Below are positions 41,375 through 53,540 of a DNA stretch of 64,000 nt, in pieces. The DNA comes from Leptodontidium sp. MPI-SDFR-AT-0119 (taxonomy: Eukaryota; Ascomycota; Leotiomycetes; Helotiales; Leptodontidiaceae): NCBI GenBank assembly GCA_020726505.1, contig JAHLEZ010000006.1, positions 124,001 through 188,000 of the forward strand. Direction: 5' to 3'. The notes beneath the pieces are model-generated. The model saw only the letters and a list, made by a program, of their open reading frames with translations. It was not told where the DNA came from and did no database searches. Both the position numbers and the translations under genes were made by a program. Within the stretch, counting starts at the first letter, position 1, and each line of letters opens with the position of its first letter.

Positions 41375-42023
41375 AGAAACAGGATAGGATGAGGGAAATC
41401 ACTGCTCATTGGAGGCGTTCAGGCGAGGATATGCTTTCATACTCTGTGTTGCAAATACAAAATTGTGTTCTATTAGTGAGCAATCAGCAACATTTTTGGT
41501 GGGTGGTCAATGGACTGCTTTAGCATAAGCCGGCTCTTTCTTTTGTGGGATAAGGAGGAAATGGAAGAAGCGTGAGAGAGGAGAGGAGAGAAGAGGATAG
41601 GAGGGCCTTTGTCCTGTGTAGGATAGATGCCATAGCGTGAATAATAAAAAACATCGATTCGAGGTTGTAGGACAGTGATGTGGTTGTACGGTTGGCAGTT
41701 TTCATTGCTATTTGACTGTAGATTAGCCTGACACTGTAGTAAAGTTCGCTAGCCATCTTTTATATCAACTTAATTAGATCAGATGCCCCGAATCCACTCC
41801 ATTCTCTTAAGCTGTGGTGTTGATTCCACTGGGGAGGAGTTCAGGATAGCTGCCAAGGCATTAGCGCCTCCCGTGACTTGAAGCTATTTTGATGACGGCC
41901 TGGCGAAGCTCGTTGCCTCCAGCGACGACGACCATCAACCTATCCCCCAACCCTACACGAAGCTCTTGAAGCTATCATCTACCATCGCAAGAAGAACAGG
42001 GCAACCCCCAGATCTTCTCCGCC
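41375..42023. other. Intergenic between YME1 and VPH1
   Basis: About 650 bp hold the YME1 3' region and the VPH1 promoter. I recognise no feature in it. Confidence 0.7.
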
Positions 42024-44754
42024 ATGGTTCACCACGAGGATACCATGTTCCGGTCCGCGGACATGAGCCTGGTGCAGCTCTACATCGCCAACGAAATCGG
42101 CCGCGAGATAGTCAACGCCCTGGGCGAGCTCGGGCAGATCCAATTCCGCGATGTAGGTGTACTTGAAGAAGCATTGGAGCTTCCGGCTGATGATTCCCCT
42201 CCCTAGCTCAATTCCGACGTTACGGCTTTCCAGCGAACTTTCACCCAGGAGATAAGAAGACTCGATAATGTCGAGAGACAGCTTCGTAGGTCTCGATAAG
42301 CGCTTGGAGTCAATGCTTGCTGATGCTAGATTAGGTTTCTTCTACGCGCAGATGGAAAAGGCTGGTATTCCCCTCCGCAAGATTGATCTCGATGTCGATA
42401 CCCTCGCTGCCCCATCCGCTTCGGAAATCGACGAGCTGGCCGACCGCAGTCAGAGTCTCGAACAACGTGTTGCTTCGCTGAATGATAGTTACGAGACGTT
42501 GAAGAAGAGGGAGGTTGAATTGACGGAGTGGCGATGGGTTTTGAGGGAGGCTGGTGGATTCTTCGATCGGGCACATGGGAATACTGATGCTATCCGGGCC
42601 TCGAACGACAATGATGATGCGCCTCTCCTGCAGGATGTTGAGCAGCCTGCTCAGAATGGCGACGCGGAACGCTCGTTCTCGGTCATGAATATTGGATTTG
42701 TGGCTGGTGTTATCCCCAGAGATCGAGTGGCTGCTTTTGAGCGCATCTTGTGGAGGACGCTGAGAGGTAATCTCTACATGAATCAGTCCGAGATACCTGA
42801 ACCGCTCATCGACCCTACCAACAACGAGGCCGTCAACAAGAACGTCTTTGTCATCTTCGCACATGGAAAGGAGCTCATTGCAAAGATTAGGAAGATCTCG
42901 GAGTCGTTGGGTGCGGATCTCTACAGTGTTGATGAGAATAGTGATTTGAGGAGGGATCAGATTCATGAGGTCAACACTCGTCTCGGGGATTTGGGTAATG
43001 TGTTGAGCAACACGAAGACTACACTCGATGCGGAGCTTACACAAATTGCTCAGAGCTTGGCTGCTTGGATGGTGGTTATTAAGAAGGAGAAGGCTGTTTA
43101 CCAGACGCTGAATCTTTTCTCGTATGATCATGCCAGGAAGACGTTGATTGCTGAGGCTTGGTGCCCGACAAATTCGTTGCCGTTGATCAAATCGACTCTT
43201 CATGATGTCAATAACCGGGCTGGACTTTCGGTTCCTTCGATCATCAACGAGATCAAGACAAACAAGACTCCTCCAACTTACCAGAAGACGAATCGATTCA
43301 CGGAGGGTTTCCAGACCATCATCAACGCCTACGGAACTGCCAAGTACCAGGAAGTCAACCCAGGTCTTCCTACCGTTGTTACATTCCCGTTCCTCTTCGC
43401 TGTCATGTTTGGTGATTTCGGTCATGGATTCATCATGTTTGCTGCTGCATCGGCAATGATCTACTGGGAAAAGCCTCTCAAGAAGGTCCGCGATGAGCTG
43501 TTCTCTATGGCGTACTATGGACGATACATCATGTTCATGATGGGTGTCTTCTCCATGTACACTGGTCTGATCTACAACGATGTCTTTTCGAAGTCCCTCT
43601 CCATCTTCCCCAGTGCCTGGAAATGGGATGTGCCCGAGAGATGGAAAGAGGGAGCCGTTGTCACCGCTTCGCTAAAGGGTGATTACAGATATCCTTTTGG
43701 TCTCGATTGGATGTGGCACGGAACTGAGAACGACCTTCTCTTCTCCAACAGTTACAAAATGAAGCTCAGTATTCTTATGGGTTGGTGCCACATGACATAC
43801 TCATTATGTCTATCCTACATCAACGCCCGTCACTTCAAGACCCCCATCGATATCTGGGGTGTCTTCATCCCTGGAATGATTTTCTTCCAGGGTATTTTCG
43901 GATACCTTGTTTTCACCATCATCTTCAAATGGTGCGTCGACTGGAATGCAATTGGGGTATCGCCACCTGGTCTATTGAACATGTTGATCTACATGTTCTT
44001 GTCTCCCGGAAATGTCGATCCAGCAGATCAATTATATCGCGGTCAAGGCTCAGTACAGTTGTTCCTGGTGCTCATCGCTGTTGTCCAGGTCCCGATCTTG
44101 CTCTTCCTCAAGCCATTCTATCTTCGCCATGAGCACAACAAGGCTCGTGGCAAAGGATATAGAGGTCTTGGAGAGACCTCCCGTGTCAGTGCTCTGGATG
44201 GAGACGATGATGACAGTAATACCCTGGACGGAAGAGCTAGCATGAACAGTGACGGCGAAGGCGTTGCTATGATTACTCAGGACCTTGGTGATGAAGAGCA
44301 TGAGGAGTTTGAGTTCAGTGAAGTTATGATTCATCAAGTCATCCACACCATTGGTATGTACAGGAAACTCATCTGAAATGGTATCGACAGCTAACGCGTC
44401 ACAGAATTCTGTCTCAACTGCGTCTCTCACACAGCATCTTACCTCCGACTCTGGGCGCTCTCCCTCGCCCATCAACAACTTTCCGTTGTTCTCTGGGACA
44501 TGACCCTCGCCAACGGTCTGGCCGTCACAGGACCCCTCGGCGTCTTCATGATCGTCGTCACGTTCTACGTGTGGTTCTTCCTCTCGGTCGCGGTCCTCGT
44601 CGTCATGGAAGGTACGAGTGCCATGTTGCACTCCCTCCGTCTGCACTGGGTCGAGGCTATGAGTAAGCATTTCATGGGCGATGGGATTCCATTCGAGCCG
44701 TTCAGTTTCAAGACTATGCTGGAGGAGGACGAGAGTGCTGCAGATATAAGCTAG
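42024..44754 (+). CDS. VPH1: V-type H+-ATPase V0 subunit a (Vph1-like)
   Basis: There are four exons: 42024-42152, 42207-42285, 42335-44353 and 44405-44754, with introns of 54, 49 and 51 bp, giving 858 residues. The product is the large membrane subunit of the proton channel that acidifies vacuoles and endosomes. The N-terminus has the family pattern [17 protein letters not shown] and then [13 protein letters not shown], followed by a ~400-residue cytosolic part with coiled coils. The C-terminal half has the multi-span membrane part ([27 protein letters not shown]). The essential transmembrane Arg lies in [17 protein letters not shown], here about residue 757, equivalent to yeast Vph1 R735. 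This is spliced from exon 4, so exon 3 alone misses it. An acidic loop ([18 protein letters not shown]) sits before the last spans. Fungi commonly have one such gene, but I cannot exclude a Stv1-like role. Confidence 0.96.
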
Positions 44755-45814
44755 GGTGGAGTGGATGTTGTCGTACCTCACTTGCCCCCTTTTGTACTCA
44801 CTCAAGACAGAGGGGAAGTTGAGAGTGTTTGACTGGACTGGGCTTTTTCGTTTGTGTGTATGTATGTATGGAGGTAGACAAACAGACCCTCTTTTGTAGA
44901 ATTATTCGATTTATCTTATCGTACTTGTAAGGAGTGTAACATGATTGATGGACCTAAGGTAAAGGTAAAGTTATACATGTTAAAGCTTGAACTTGAGCTT
45001 GAACTTGGTATGAGTTATCGTCTCGTCCCGTCCCGTCCTTCTTCCTTCCGGATTGCGTGCCCAACCAACAGAGATCACTCCCGACAAGCTAAGTGCAACA
45101 ACAGCCTACTATTCGCTACCTTCCCCCACGTTTTTCCATTCCTTCTTCTCCTTTATACTCGGTGGCGTATCCACTATCCTATCCTATCATATCATATCCT
45201 ATCCTGTCCTGTCCACCATTCCGTCTCCAATCATTGTAGATCGTGACTCGTTTGTGCTGAACAGACAGGGAGGGGGCTGACAGTGAGGGGAAGAAGTGAA
45301 GGGAAGAAGTGAAGGAAAGCTTGCTTTTCTTTTCTTTTTCTTTTCGTATCGTATCGATAAGAGCTGTGCAGATGGCGTACAGCTTCACCGCTACCGCTGC
45401 TGGCATGCTGGCAGATTTACGGGTGTGCAGGTGGGTGGGTGGGTGCGGGCTTTGGCGGGGCATAGAATATCCACCCCTCCCCCTCTTTACATTTTCTTAT
45501 TCGACTCCTCTCCCGTCTCCTACTCCCACTTCCCCCTCCTTCACTTCTATTCTACTCACTCAGCTATTTTGAGGGTGTGGATTTGAACGAGCCCCCGAAT
45601 TTGCCCGCTTTTTTCTTGCTTGCTTTCACTCCAGTGCCCAGTTACATACGCTACATCTGAAGAAAAGAAATTACGCAAGCTCTTTTCTTCCCTCTCTACT
45701 CTTCGACTTCTACGATATCAGAATTACCTACCTAGGTAGTTTCCTCGTACAATACCTCATCCACAAACTACCTACCTACCTACCTACCTACCCTCAAATC
45801 CAAGCAAAGCAAAC
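44755..45814. other. Intergenic between VPH1 and the aminotransferase, with simple repeats
   Basis: The VPH1 3' region is followed by a TATCC-type tract at 45173-45214 and a CTAC tetranucleotide run at 45768-45793. The run lies just ahead of the aminotransferase start and so is probably in its 5' leader. No gene is supported. Confidence 0.65.
45768..45793. repeat. CTAC microsatellite in the aminotransferase leader
   Basis: Six CTAC units end 21 bp before the ATG at 45815. Confidence 0.9.
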
Positions 45815-47963
45815 ATGGCGGAATCTGCCCGTGAGATTTTGAAGGGCATGTCCCTCGCCAACCGCAAGTTCTCTATGAACCGCAATACGGGCACACCGAG
45901 AGTGTCGACTAAGGCGGCGAGGAGGTTTAGTACGCATGATCCTAGTGCTAATGGTATGTTTTTGCTTTCCTTTTGGCGTCGTTTCTTTCTTTTTGACGTT
46001 CTTTCTTTCTTTCTTTCGAGGGGTTGGTATTTTAGAGGTGGTGGTCGTTGGAGGTGCTCGAAAAGGCGGGGGAGGAGTTGAAGGAGGGAGGGTTCATAGA
46101 AGTCTGCCGCTTTCCAACAATAGCAGATTCTGCAAAGCCGCCAGCATATTCGCAGACCAAGATACCCATCCGTCAGATAGACGAACATTAGCTAACGCTC
46201 TCCTGCCCCCCAGAAACCAACTCAACTATCCACAAGCAATTTCGTAATGCCCACGAAGGTCATCGCCCACACGCAGGTCTCGACCCAACCCGCGCATCTA
46301 CTGGCGTGATCTGGTGTACCGAACGAGCCTACGAGCATGGCTTCCTCGAAGAGCCCGACCTATGGGCCAACCTAGGCCAAGGCGCCCCCGAAGTCGACGA
46401 CGAGATCGAAGGTTCCTTCGAGCGTCCCCACACCATCGACATCACCATGGCAGGTAGAGAGTACGGTCCCACTGCTGGTATCAAGAGCTTGAGAGCTGCG
46501 GTTGCGAATCTGTATAATGTGCACCATCGTGAGGGCAAGAAGAGCCAGTACAGCTGGGAGAATGTGTGTATTGTGCCTGGTGGCCGTGCGGGACTGATCA
46601 GAATCGCGGCGGTGCTGAATAATGCCTACTTGGGCTTCTTCATCCCGGATTATACGGCGTATAATGAGATGTTGTCGTTGTTTAAGAACGTGAGTTTGGT
46701 TTTCTTTCTTAACTTATTGATTGAAGATGGTTTGTGGGGGAAGAGGGGAGAAGGAAGAGAGCATGGCGGGGTATAAACTGGTGGAGGGGTAGCCAAGTCC
46801 CCCCTTTCTTGGCAGGGGTCTTTTCCATCCACACATCCAGGAACATGAGCTGATCTATGATTACTACTCCATACAGTTCGCAGCCATTCCATCCCCTCTC
46901 TCAGAAGAAGATGGATATCACATCAACCCCGACAAGATCGCCGAAGAGATCGCTCGCGGTACAAGTGTGATTCTGACATCCAACCCTCGCAACCCAACAG
47001 GCAAGGTCGTCAAGAACCCCGAGCTGGCCGAGATCCAGAATATCTGCCGTGACCGCGCCACCCTGGTGATGGATGAGTTCTATGGTGGCTACAACTACAC
47101 CAGTAACTGTGATGGAACGACCATCAGTGCCGCCGAGAATATCGAGGATGTTGACGAAGATGATGTCTTGATTATTGATGGCTTGACTAAGAGATTCAGA
47201 CTTCCTGGTTGGAGAATTGCGTGGATTGTTGGACCCAAGGTATGTTTCTTATTCCTACCTTCTTGAATGAATTGTAATACTGATGATATCAGGAATTCAT
47301 TCAAGCCATCGGCTCTTGTGGTTCTTACCTCGATGGAGGAGCTAATGTTCCTTTCCAAGAAGCTGCCATCGCCATGCTCGAGCCCAACAAAGTCCGCACC
47401 GAGATGAAAGCACTCCAGACACATTTCAGAGTTCGTCTCCCTCTCCCTTTCCCTCTACGTCTCCCTTGCTCCAGACTGATAACCCCAGGAAAAACGCGAC
47501 TATGTAGTCCAGCGTCTCCGCGCCATGGGATTCAAAATCTCCACCGTCCCCGACTCCACCTTCTACCTCTGGCTCGACCTCGAAGGTCTCCCCGACCAGA
47601 TCTCCGACGGCCTGAATTTCTTCCAAGCCTGTCTCGAAGAGCGCGTCATCGTCGTCCCGGGTATCTTCTTCGATCTCAACCCGAGTAAGAGAAGAGATCT
47701 GTTCGATAGTCCTTGTCATCACTTCGTGCGCTTCTCGTACGGCCCGAAGATGGAGACGCTTAAGATGGGTCTGGATGGTATTGAGAGGGTGGTTAAGAAG
47801 TATGCTACTGTTGGTAAGTTGCTCATGAATGTTTTCTTTGATGTGCTTGCTTAGAAGAGCGGATCTCGGGGATCTCTTGTGGACTTTGAAGAAGCGCTGC
47901 CCGCTTCCCGAGTCCGTTTTCCAATTACATACTAACTCTGAGATAGATTCCGACTCGGAATAA
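45815..47963 (+). CDS. PLP-dependent aminotransferase, class I/II fold
   Basis: There are six exons: 45815-45953, 46214-46689, 46877-47239, 47293-47430, 47489-47813 and 47947-47963, giving about 485 residues. The product should be a fold-type I aminotransferase or related PLP enzyme. I can see a substrate and cofactor loop (TAGIKSLRAAVANLY), the SNPRNPTGKVV segment, the MDEFYGGY strand with the cofactor-ring Asp, and the Schiff-base lysine (about K310) in DGLTKRFRLPGWR. The substrate is not predictable. The intron at 47431-47488 has a weak GTTCGT donor but keeps the frame. The last intron (47814-47946) uses a perfect TACTAAC branch site and gives the short end DSDSE. An earlier acceptor at about 47858 would give a different tail, so the last exon is less certain. 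The N-terminal ~45 residues are basic and could be a targeting sequence. Confidence 0.9.
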
Positions 47964-49104
47964 GCTCGTCGACCTCGCTCATCTCACTCATCTGATCTAA
48001 TCCGATCTGATGCAACCATCCGATATCTGATGCCCGGAGAACGATTACCGGATATTAGAAATGCCTCGCACTTTTCCCCTAGAGAGATGCCGCATAGCCA
48101 AAATTTGTGACAGAGTGTTGGATTTCCGATTTCTCATTTCGCTAGCCAGCATCACGCACAACTCTCCATAGACTCACTTGATGAATTTACTATGATTTCC
48201 ACGCCATTTCTCTTCTTCCTTTCACTATTATTCATATCCTCTTCGTCATACTTGAAAACTTGAGAAGCTCGTGAGACCAGCAGGCAGGCAGAGAGGCATC
48301 TCTCGCAACATTCATCCATCCATGCCCAAATCCAAAGGTGAGAGAAGGCCAAGGCTCATTTATCCTCATCCCAGCCCATCTCATTCCACTAGCAAGTTAT
48401 CAAACAAGAGTGTACAGTGCACTTCATAACGCGAATGTGTATTCGGCACATGCCAATTTCTCTGAGAGCGCTTCTCTAGCCTCTCTTCTACCGTTACCGC
48501 TCAGTTTTGACGACATATCAACTTTACGATGAGTCCCAGCTGTGGCTTCGTGAGACACCCCACTGCGATCCAATTGGTTTGTGAAGTAATCAACTTGAGG
48601 AAAAGAAGTCCACTAAGCCAGAACAAGACATACCGGAATTGCCATCCCCCTCAACCAGCAGTTACTTGCAGGTGGGGGAAAGCAGATGATATGAAGGGCG
48701 GGGTATATCAGCCCAACGAAATTCTAATCACGGGAAAGCTTTCTCCGATGGTTTTCCTAAATCAGAAAAGGTTTCTGGGGGAAATGTGTGATTACTGAAC
48801 CTGTTTCTAGCGTATGAGGGCACTTACTAATAGTAAACAGCAGCCATGACCGGGAGAACTTCTGATGGCTCCGCATCGTCAAGTCTTGAACTGTTGCTGA
48901 TATATCGTGTTTCAAGATTACTGATATGATGGACACGTATTTCTGAGTAATGTGTTCCAAGAGCCTGATTACAAGCTGGTCCCAAAGCCACGACTTGGAC
49001 CGTGAGGTATATATTGAGCAGAAGGTGGGTCTGCATATTTCCATTCAAATCTTACACACAGTCCTTCAAAATCTCGATTTGCTACTGCAATCTCCCAATA
49101 CAAA
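47964..49104. other. Intergenic between the aminotransferase and the MDR oxidoreductase
   Basis: No gene is supported in ~1.1 kb. A TATATAT element at 49008-49014 lies about 95 bp ahead of the next ATG and may be its core promoter. Confidence 0.6.
49008..49014 (+). promoter_or_regulatory. TATA-like element of the MDR oxidoreductase gene
   Basis: TATATAT lies about 95 bp upstream of the ATG at 49105. The spacing fits a short leader. Confidence 0.4.
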
Positions 49105-50217
49105 ATGCAAAACGCACTTTTCGTAACGGAAGTGGGAAAGCCGGTCACAGCTGGTACTCGTGAAATCCCATCTCCTGGCCCGAATGAAGTTCTAATAAAG
49201 GTCACTGCAACTCAACGTAAGGTCTCCTTTCCTCCATATAACGAAATAGAGCATCACTAATAAAGTTTAGTTCTCCCTCATGATACTTACGGCCGTGACT
49301 TTGGACTATTCATCGGACAACATCTGCCATTTGTGCTCGGAAGTAACATCGCCGGGATTGTCTCGAAACTGGGTCCAGACGTAACTCGATATGCCGTTGG
49401 GGACCACATCTACGGCCAAGGTGATCCAAAAGCCGTTATACCCAACTCTTCTGGTCTCCAACAGTATGCGATCCTTCGGCTGGATTTGTCGGCTAGAATT
49501 CCAGCGGGATTCACGGACGACCAGATGGCCACACTGCCAATCAACGCTGGGACTTCATTCTCGGCCCTCTTTCATCCAGAATGGCTAAATTTTCCACCTC
49601 CATTTTCTACCGAAGCGAAGACCTTCGACTATTTCAAACAGAAACTGGTCATTTTAGGTGCCGGAACACAATGTGGTAAACTAGCAATCCAATTCGCCAA
49701 GATTGTTGGAATTGGGACAATCATTGCGGTTGCATCGATTGGCAGAGAGGCCGAGTTGAGAGATCTCGGTGCAACACACGTTATTGACCGACATTCAAAG
49801 AACGTCGTTGCTGAGGTACAGAAGGCTTCTGGGGGAGTAGAGGAAGTGACTCATGTGTACGACTGCGCTAGCTGGACGTATGAGCTAGCCGCAGACTTGG
49901 TGGCCACTGAAAAGCCAAGCAGGATTGCGATATTGCATCACAGCAAAACCGTACAGAGCGACTTGGATAGCAGAGGGAAGAGACTCGCTATTGTGGCAAC
50001 CGTTGTTGGGAGTCAGGCGAACTTCCATGGTGAGGAAAGCAGGATGTGTTGGGCGAGCTTAGAGTCGTGGGTGCAGGAAGGGAAAGTTAGAATTCCGGAG
50101 TATAGAATGATTGAGGGATTGGATGAAGTGAGGGTGAATGAGACTTTGGATAGCTATCGAGATGGCAAACCTGTTGTCCAGGCAATTGTTCATCCGAATG
50201 GTGTCGTCGCGAAGTAA
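49105..50217 (+). CDS. Medium-chain dehydrogenase/reductase (zinc-independent quinone or enoyl reductase-like)
   Basis: There are two exons, 49105-49216 and 49271-50217, separated by a 54-bp intron, giving 352 residues. The N-terminus shows the GroES-like fold pattern (PGPNEVLIKVTATQ, then GSNIAGIVSKLGPDV and YAVGDHIYGQG). The Rossmann domain starts at VILGAGTQCGKLAIQFAK. The catalytic Cys/His and structural four-Cys zinc ligands of true alcohol dehydrogenases are not evident. This places it with NADPH-using quinone or enoyl reductases, including the toxD/trans-enoyl-reductase-like fungal proteins. The substrate is unknown. Its neighbours (dioxygenase, monooxygenase) would suit a tailoring or catabolic role, which is inference. 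Confidence 0.88.
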
Positions 50218-50774
50218 ATGTGGATTGCGGGGACTTGGCGGGGAGGCCAAGGACATGTCTGTATCAAAATCTGTTTGAGATCGAATTTAACACCAGAGAA
50301 GTAAATACGAAATCAAAATGAACACTGTCGTAGTTTGAAATCTCTGTCCTATATTAGTATGAAATTTCCGAGTCCTCAGAGGTGGGATGCACGCATCAAG
50401 TCACAAGGGATGGCGTCTAAAGGTAGACTGGAATGGATCTGGTAGATTCAGTGACGTAACCTTTGTAGTAAAACTGCTGCCGATGCATTGCTCAAAGTTT
50501 CCATGGAATTCAAGCATTGAATCAAGACGTCTTACATATGCTTGGTAATCCGTCGTCCAGGAAGAGGTTTTGCTCCGGAAATGGACTAGCGTACTATAGC
50601 CGAACAAGGCTGTAAGCGAGCCGAGGCTGACCCTGACGAATCTTGACTCAGCGGCCCATAATCAATTGATCCAAGGCTGTGGTTTCTCATCCTTAAGTCA
50701 TGAAGTTTCCCTAGTACTTTAGAACCTTCCCTTTCCTTCGTCACGGACTCCTATAAATTCTTCAATTGCTCTCA
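50218..50774. other. Intergenic between the MDR gene and pirin
   Basis: This stretch holds the MDR 3' region and the pirin promoter. A TATAAAT box at 50752-50758 is only ~20 bp ahead of the first pirin ATG. Confidence 0.6.
50752..50758 (+). promoter_or_regulatory. TATA box close to the pirin start
   Basis: TATAAAT ends 16 bp before the ATG at 50775. A transcript starting ~30 bp past it would miss that ATG and could begin translation at the in-frame ATG at 50958, which is where ordinary pirins start. Confidence 0.4.
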
Positions 50775-52484
50775 ATGAAGGTTCTCTTCCTGTTATTTTC
50801 TATCGCAATTGCATTTCTCTCGGTCGCATTCAAAGATTCCATCGTCACAACAATCGACTTCCTCAAGACCGAATACGCGAACATCAACACAACCTCTTTT
50901 AAAGGCCTCCCACTTATTCCACCTCGCGCAATCTACGGAGCTCCTAAATCAGCAAATATGACAGTTACACGCGCAATCCGCAAGGCGTTCCTTGCCATCG
51001 AGCAGTCTGAGGGTGCTGGAGCCCGCGTCCGTCGCTCGATCGGAACCCCTCAACTACGAAACTTCTCCCCCTTCCTCATGCTCGATCATTTCACTATCAA
51101 ACCTGGAGCTGGCTTTCCAGATCATCCCCACAGGGGGCAGGAAACTATAACCTACTTGCTAGAAGGCGCAGTGGACCATGAAGACTTCGCAGGAAACGCT
51201 GGCACAATCGAGGCTGGAGATCTACAATTCATGACAGCAGGAAAAGGGATAATGCACGCCGAGATGCCCAGACAGAATGCCGATGGCTCTGCAAACATCG
51301 GAATGCAATTATGGGTTGATCTGCCAGAGAAGCTGAAGAAATGCGAGCCTCGATATCGCGATTTGAGAGCATCGGAGATCCCAAACATCGACATTGACGA
51401 CGGAAAGGTGCATATCAAGGTTATATCTGGACAAAGCCACGGTGTAGACAGTGTCAAGGAGCTCGCATACACACCCGTCTGGATTCTGGACGTTGAAATC
51501 AAGCCCGGTGGAAAGATTACACAAAACTTGCCCGAAGGATGGAACGCTTTCGCCTATACCTTGAGCGGAAGTACATCTTTTGGAGTCGGCGCCGATAAGA
51601 CTCTTGTGGGACAGTTCCACAATGTTGTCTTTGAACAGAAAGGAGATGAGATCTATGCTGAAGTTGAGGATGGAGCCAAGGAAAATGGCCGTTTCTGTAA
51701 GTCATCAAAGTTCCTCGCTTGCAAATTTGCCCCTCCATCTCAACATTACCCCGCCAAAAGAAGCCCCAAAACAATCAATTCCCAGGAAGTCCACGGCGAT
51801 GATTGGCAATCTCTGTCTTTGACAAGGTCTCCAAAAGATCCAGCTTCTCGCAGCAAACAAAAGACAGGCCAACTTCAAGTGAAGGGTCTCTCAACACCAT
51901 ACTTCCACTCAACTTCCTGAGGCAAAAGAAATGCAAAAGGTTATTGCGTTCGCCGGGAATCGAACCCGGGGCCCATCGAAACTGATGTATCGTACTCTGA
52001 TCGCTCAGAGTCGTACTCTATGGCAACGATGGATTTTACCACTAAACCACAAACGCTTGGCATACTGCATATTCTGCACATGCTTCCTATGCTTGTGATG
52101 GAAGTTCTTATTTTGCTCCATATTCAGAGCAGGTGCGAAGAGGTTGTGCGATTTTGTTGACCAATGAATCTCTTGGATTCTGTCCGAAGTCGGCCTGGGC
52201 AAAAGTCAGCATGGTTCATTTAGCCAGATCTGCATGACTCGGCAAACCTTCCCCTTCTTTATTTTCTACGAATATCAATCTTTTGGAAGTACATTTACTA
52301 ACAAGTCTTCTCTATAGTCCTAGTCGCCGGTCTTCCCCTCGACCAGAAGGTTGTACAGTATGGGCCTTTCGTACTCAACACACAAGAGGAAGTCTACCAA
52401 GCGTTGATGGATTTCCAAACACACTCGAATGGATTCGAACGAGCGAAGGGCTGGCAGAGTGAAATCGGAAAGAGTATGGTATGA
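50775..52484 (+). CDS. Pirin family protein with an N-terminal hydrophobic extension and a tRNA-bearing intron
   Basis: There are two exons, 50775-51696 and 52318-52484, giving 362 residues. The 621-bp intron (GTAAGT...TTACTAACA...CTATAG) is far longer than the other introns here and contains a tRNA gene on the opposite strand. The cupin core has the pirin iron-ligand motifs PDHPHRG and GKGIMHAEMP. The C-terminal pirin domain continues into exon 2 (LVAGLPLDQKVVQYGPFVLN). Pirins are iron-binding proteins, some with quercetinase activity and some acting as nuclear cofactors. The first ~20 residues (MKVLFLLFSIAIAFLSVAF) look like a signal peptide or membrane anchor, and 61 residues precede the usual start at the ATG 50958. 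Start choice is uncertain because of the nearby TATA box. Confidence 0.92.
51935..51938 (-). terminator. RNA polymerase III T-run behind tRNA-Gly
   Basis: Four T residues on the minus strand start 7 nt after the tRNA end. Confidence 0.7.
51945..52056 (-). tRNA. tRNA-Gly (GCC) with a 41-nt intron
   Basis: The acceptor arms GCGTTTG and CGAACGC pair (one G-T). The A box TGGTTTAGTGG and B box GGTTCGATTCC are both present, as is the T arm CCGGG-TTCGATT-CCCGG. The anticodon stem CATCG/CGATG closes the loop TTGCCAT with anticodon GCC. A 41-nt intron (51980-52020) follows the base after the anticodon, the standard position. The mature form is 71 nt with discriminator A. A TTTT terminator follows at 51938-51935. 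The gene lies wholly inside the pirin intron in antisense orientation. Confidence 0.95.
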
Positions 52485-52744
52485 GCAGGGAGATTTGTTC
52501 ACTTGTTTGTAAAGCGTTAGAAAGGATAACAAAGTGTTGTCGCCTCGTCGGCAGGAGAGATGATTCCCAGGAAGAGCGAGCATTGGCTCGGTGCCTAAAG
52601 TTTGTAGTTGGTACAGCTTTTATGAATTGACCTTTGTTGAATTACAGTCCGTCGCCTTCCATTTTCCAGTGCTCCAAAGTCGGAAGTTGGCCCTAGTACC
52701 TCGTTGCTTTTTTGATCGTGATCCTCCGAGCGCACTTCCTTCGT

Positions 52745-53540
52745 CTACATTTTCCTATTCCACTTAATTCGTTCACTCCCAGCTCTCATTCCTTTCACTC
52801 TAGTTTTACCCCCATACAGCTCAATTGAATCAGGCAAAGCCCAATCCAAAATAAAGCCACAGTTCTCAAACACTCTGTTACTCCCTTGATTTTGGTCCAA
52901 GTACGATCCCGTCAAGTGGTGGATGTTTATGTATGGGGCACAAAATTTCTTTATTACAGCTTTCAAGACTGCGATCGTGATACCCCGGCCATGGCACGAA
53001 GGGGAGAGATAGACTTTCCATTATCAGTTACTGGCACGTCAGGAATGGAAGTACTCACATCCAATCCCCCATTCAATGTTGGGATCTCCCGTCTCAAGCG
53101 CACCATTCGCATCTCTCATCTTCTTTCTCGTCTTGATCCATCTTCATGATAAACCCAGACCTCCGGATGCTGATTTCCCCCAAGAAAGTCTCGTCCCCGG
53201 TTTTCTTATCATCCTCCCGAATGGCTGGGAAAGGTATCCCCTTGCTCAGCCATTTCCTCTCTTTCCAACCTTGCTCTTGTGAACCTGCGTTTCTCTCCCT
53301 GCCCGCTGCCTTCCATTCTTCAATAGCTTCATTCACAGCTTTTGAGTAAATTGGGAACCATGAATCCCAATCTGCTGGCGTGTATGGAAATGGCAAGCCC
53401 AAGAGATTCATGTAAACAGAGGGAGCGTTCTGAATCGCTATTACTTCTGGGCCATCACTGATTCGGGGGGCTGTGAGTATTATCTTTGTGCTTGGACGAG
53501 GAACTTGAAGGAAGGATGGGCTGGCACTGCCGATCTCCAT
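52745..53540 (-). pseudogene. GNAT acetyltransferase gene with a one-base frameshift
   Basis: The start is ATG at 53540. The frame reads to TGA at 53094, but GNAT-like sequence continues one frame over just before that point (NGALETGDPNIEWGIG). A 45-bp intron (53014-53058, GTGAGT...GAAAG) then leads into exon 2 (YLSPSCHGRGITIAVLKA...) and a stop at 52745. The acetyl-CoA loop HGRGITIAV and the later FENCGF motif are typical of RimJ/RimL-like acetyltransferases. One base gained near 53105-53115 explains the break. Otherwise the gene looks well preserved, so it is either a young pseudogene or an assembly error. It converges on the pirin gene with 260 bp between. The substrate is unknown. Confidence 0.75.

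Noticed and set aside
42331..43425. 364-codon frame on the minus strand
   Set aside because: It is the antisense shadow of the main VPH1 exon.
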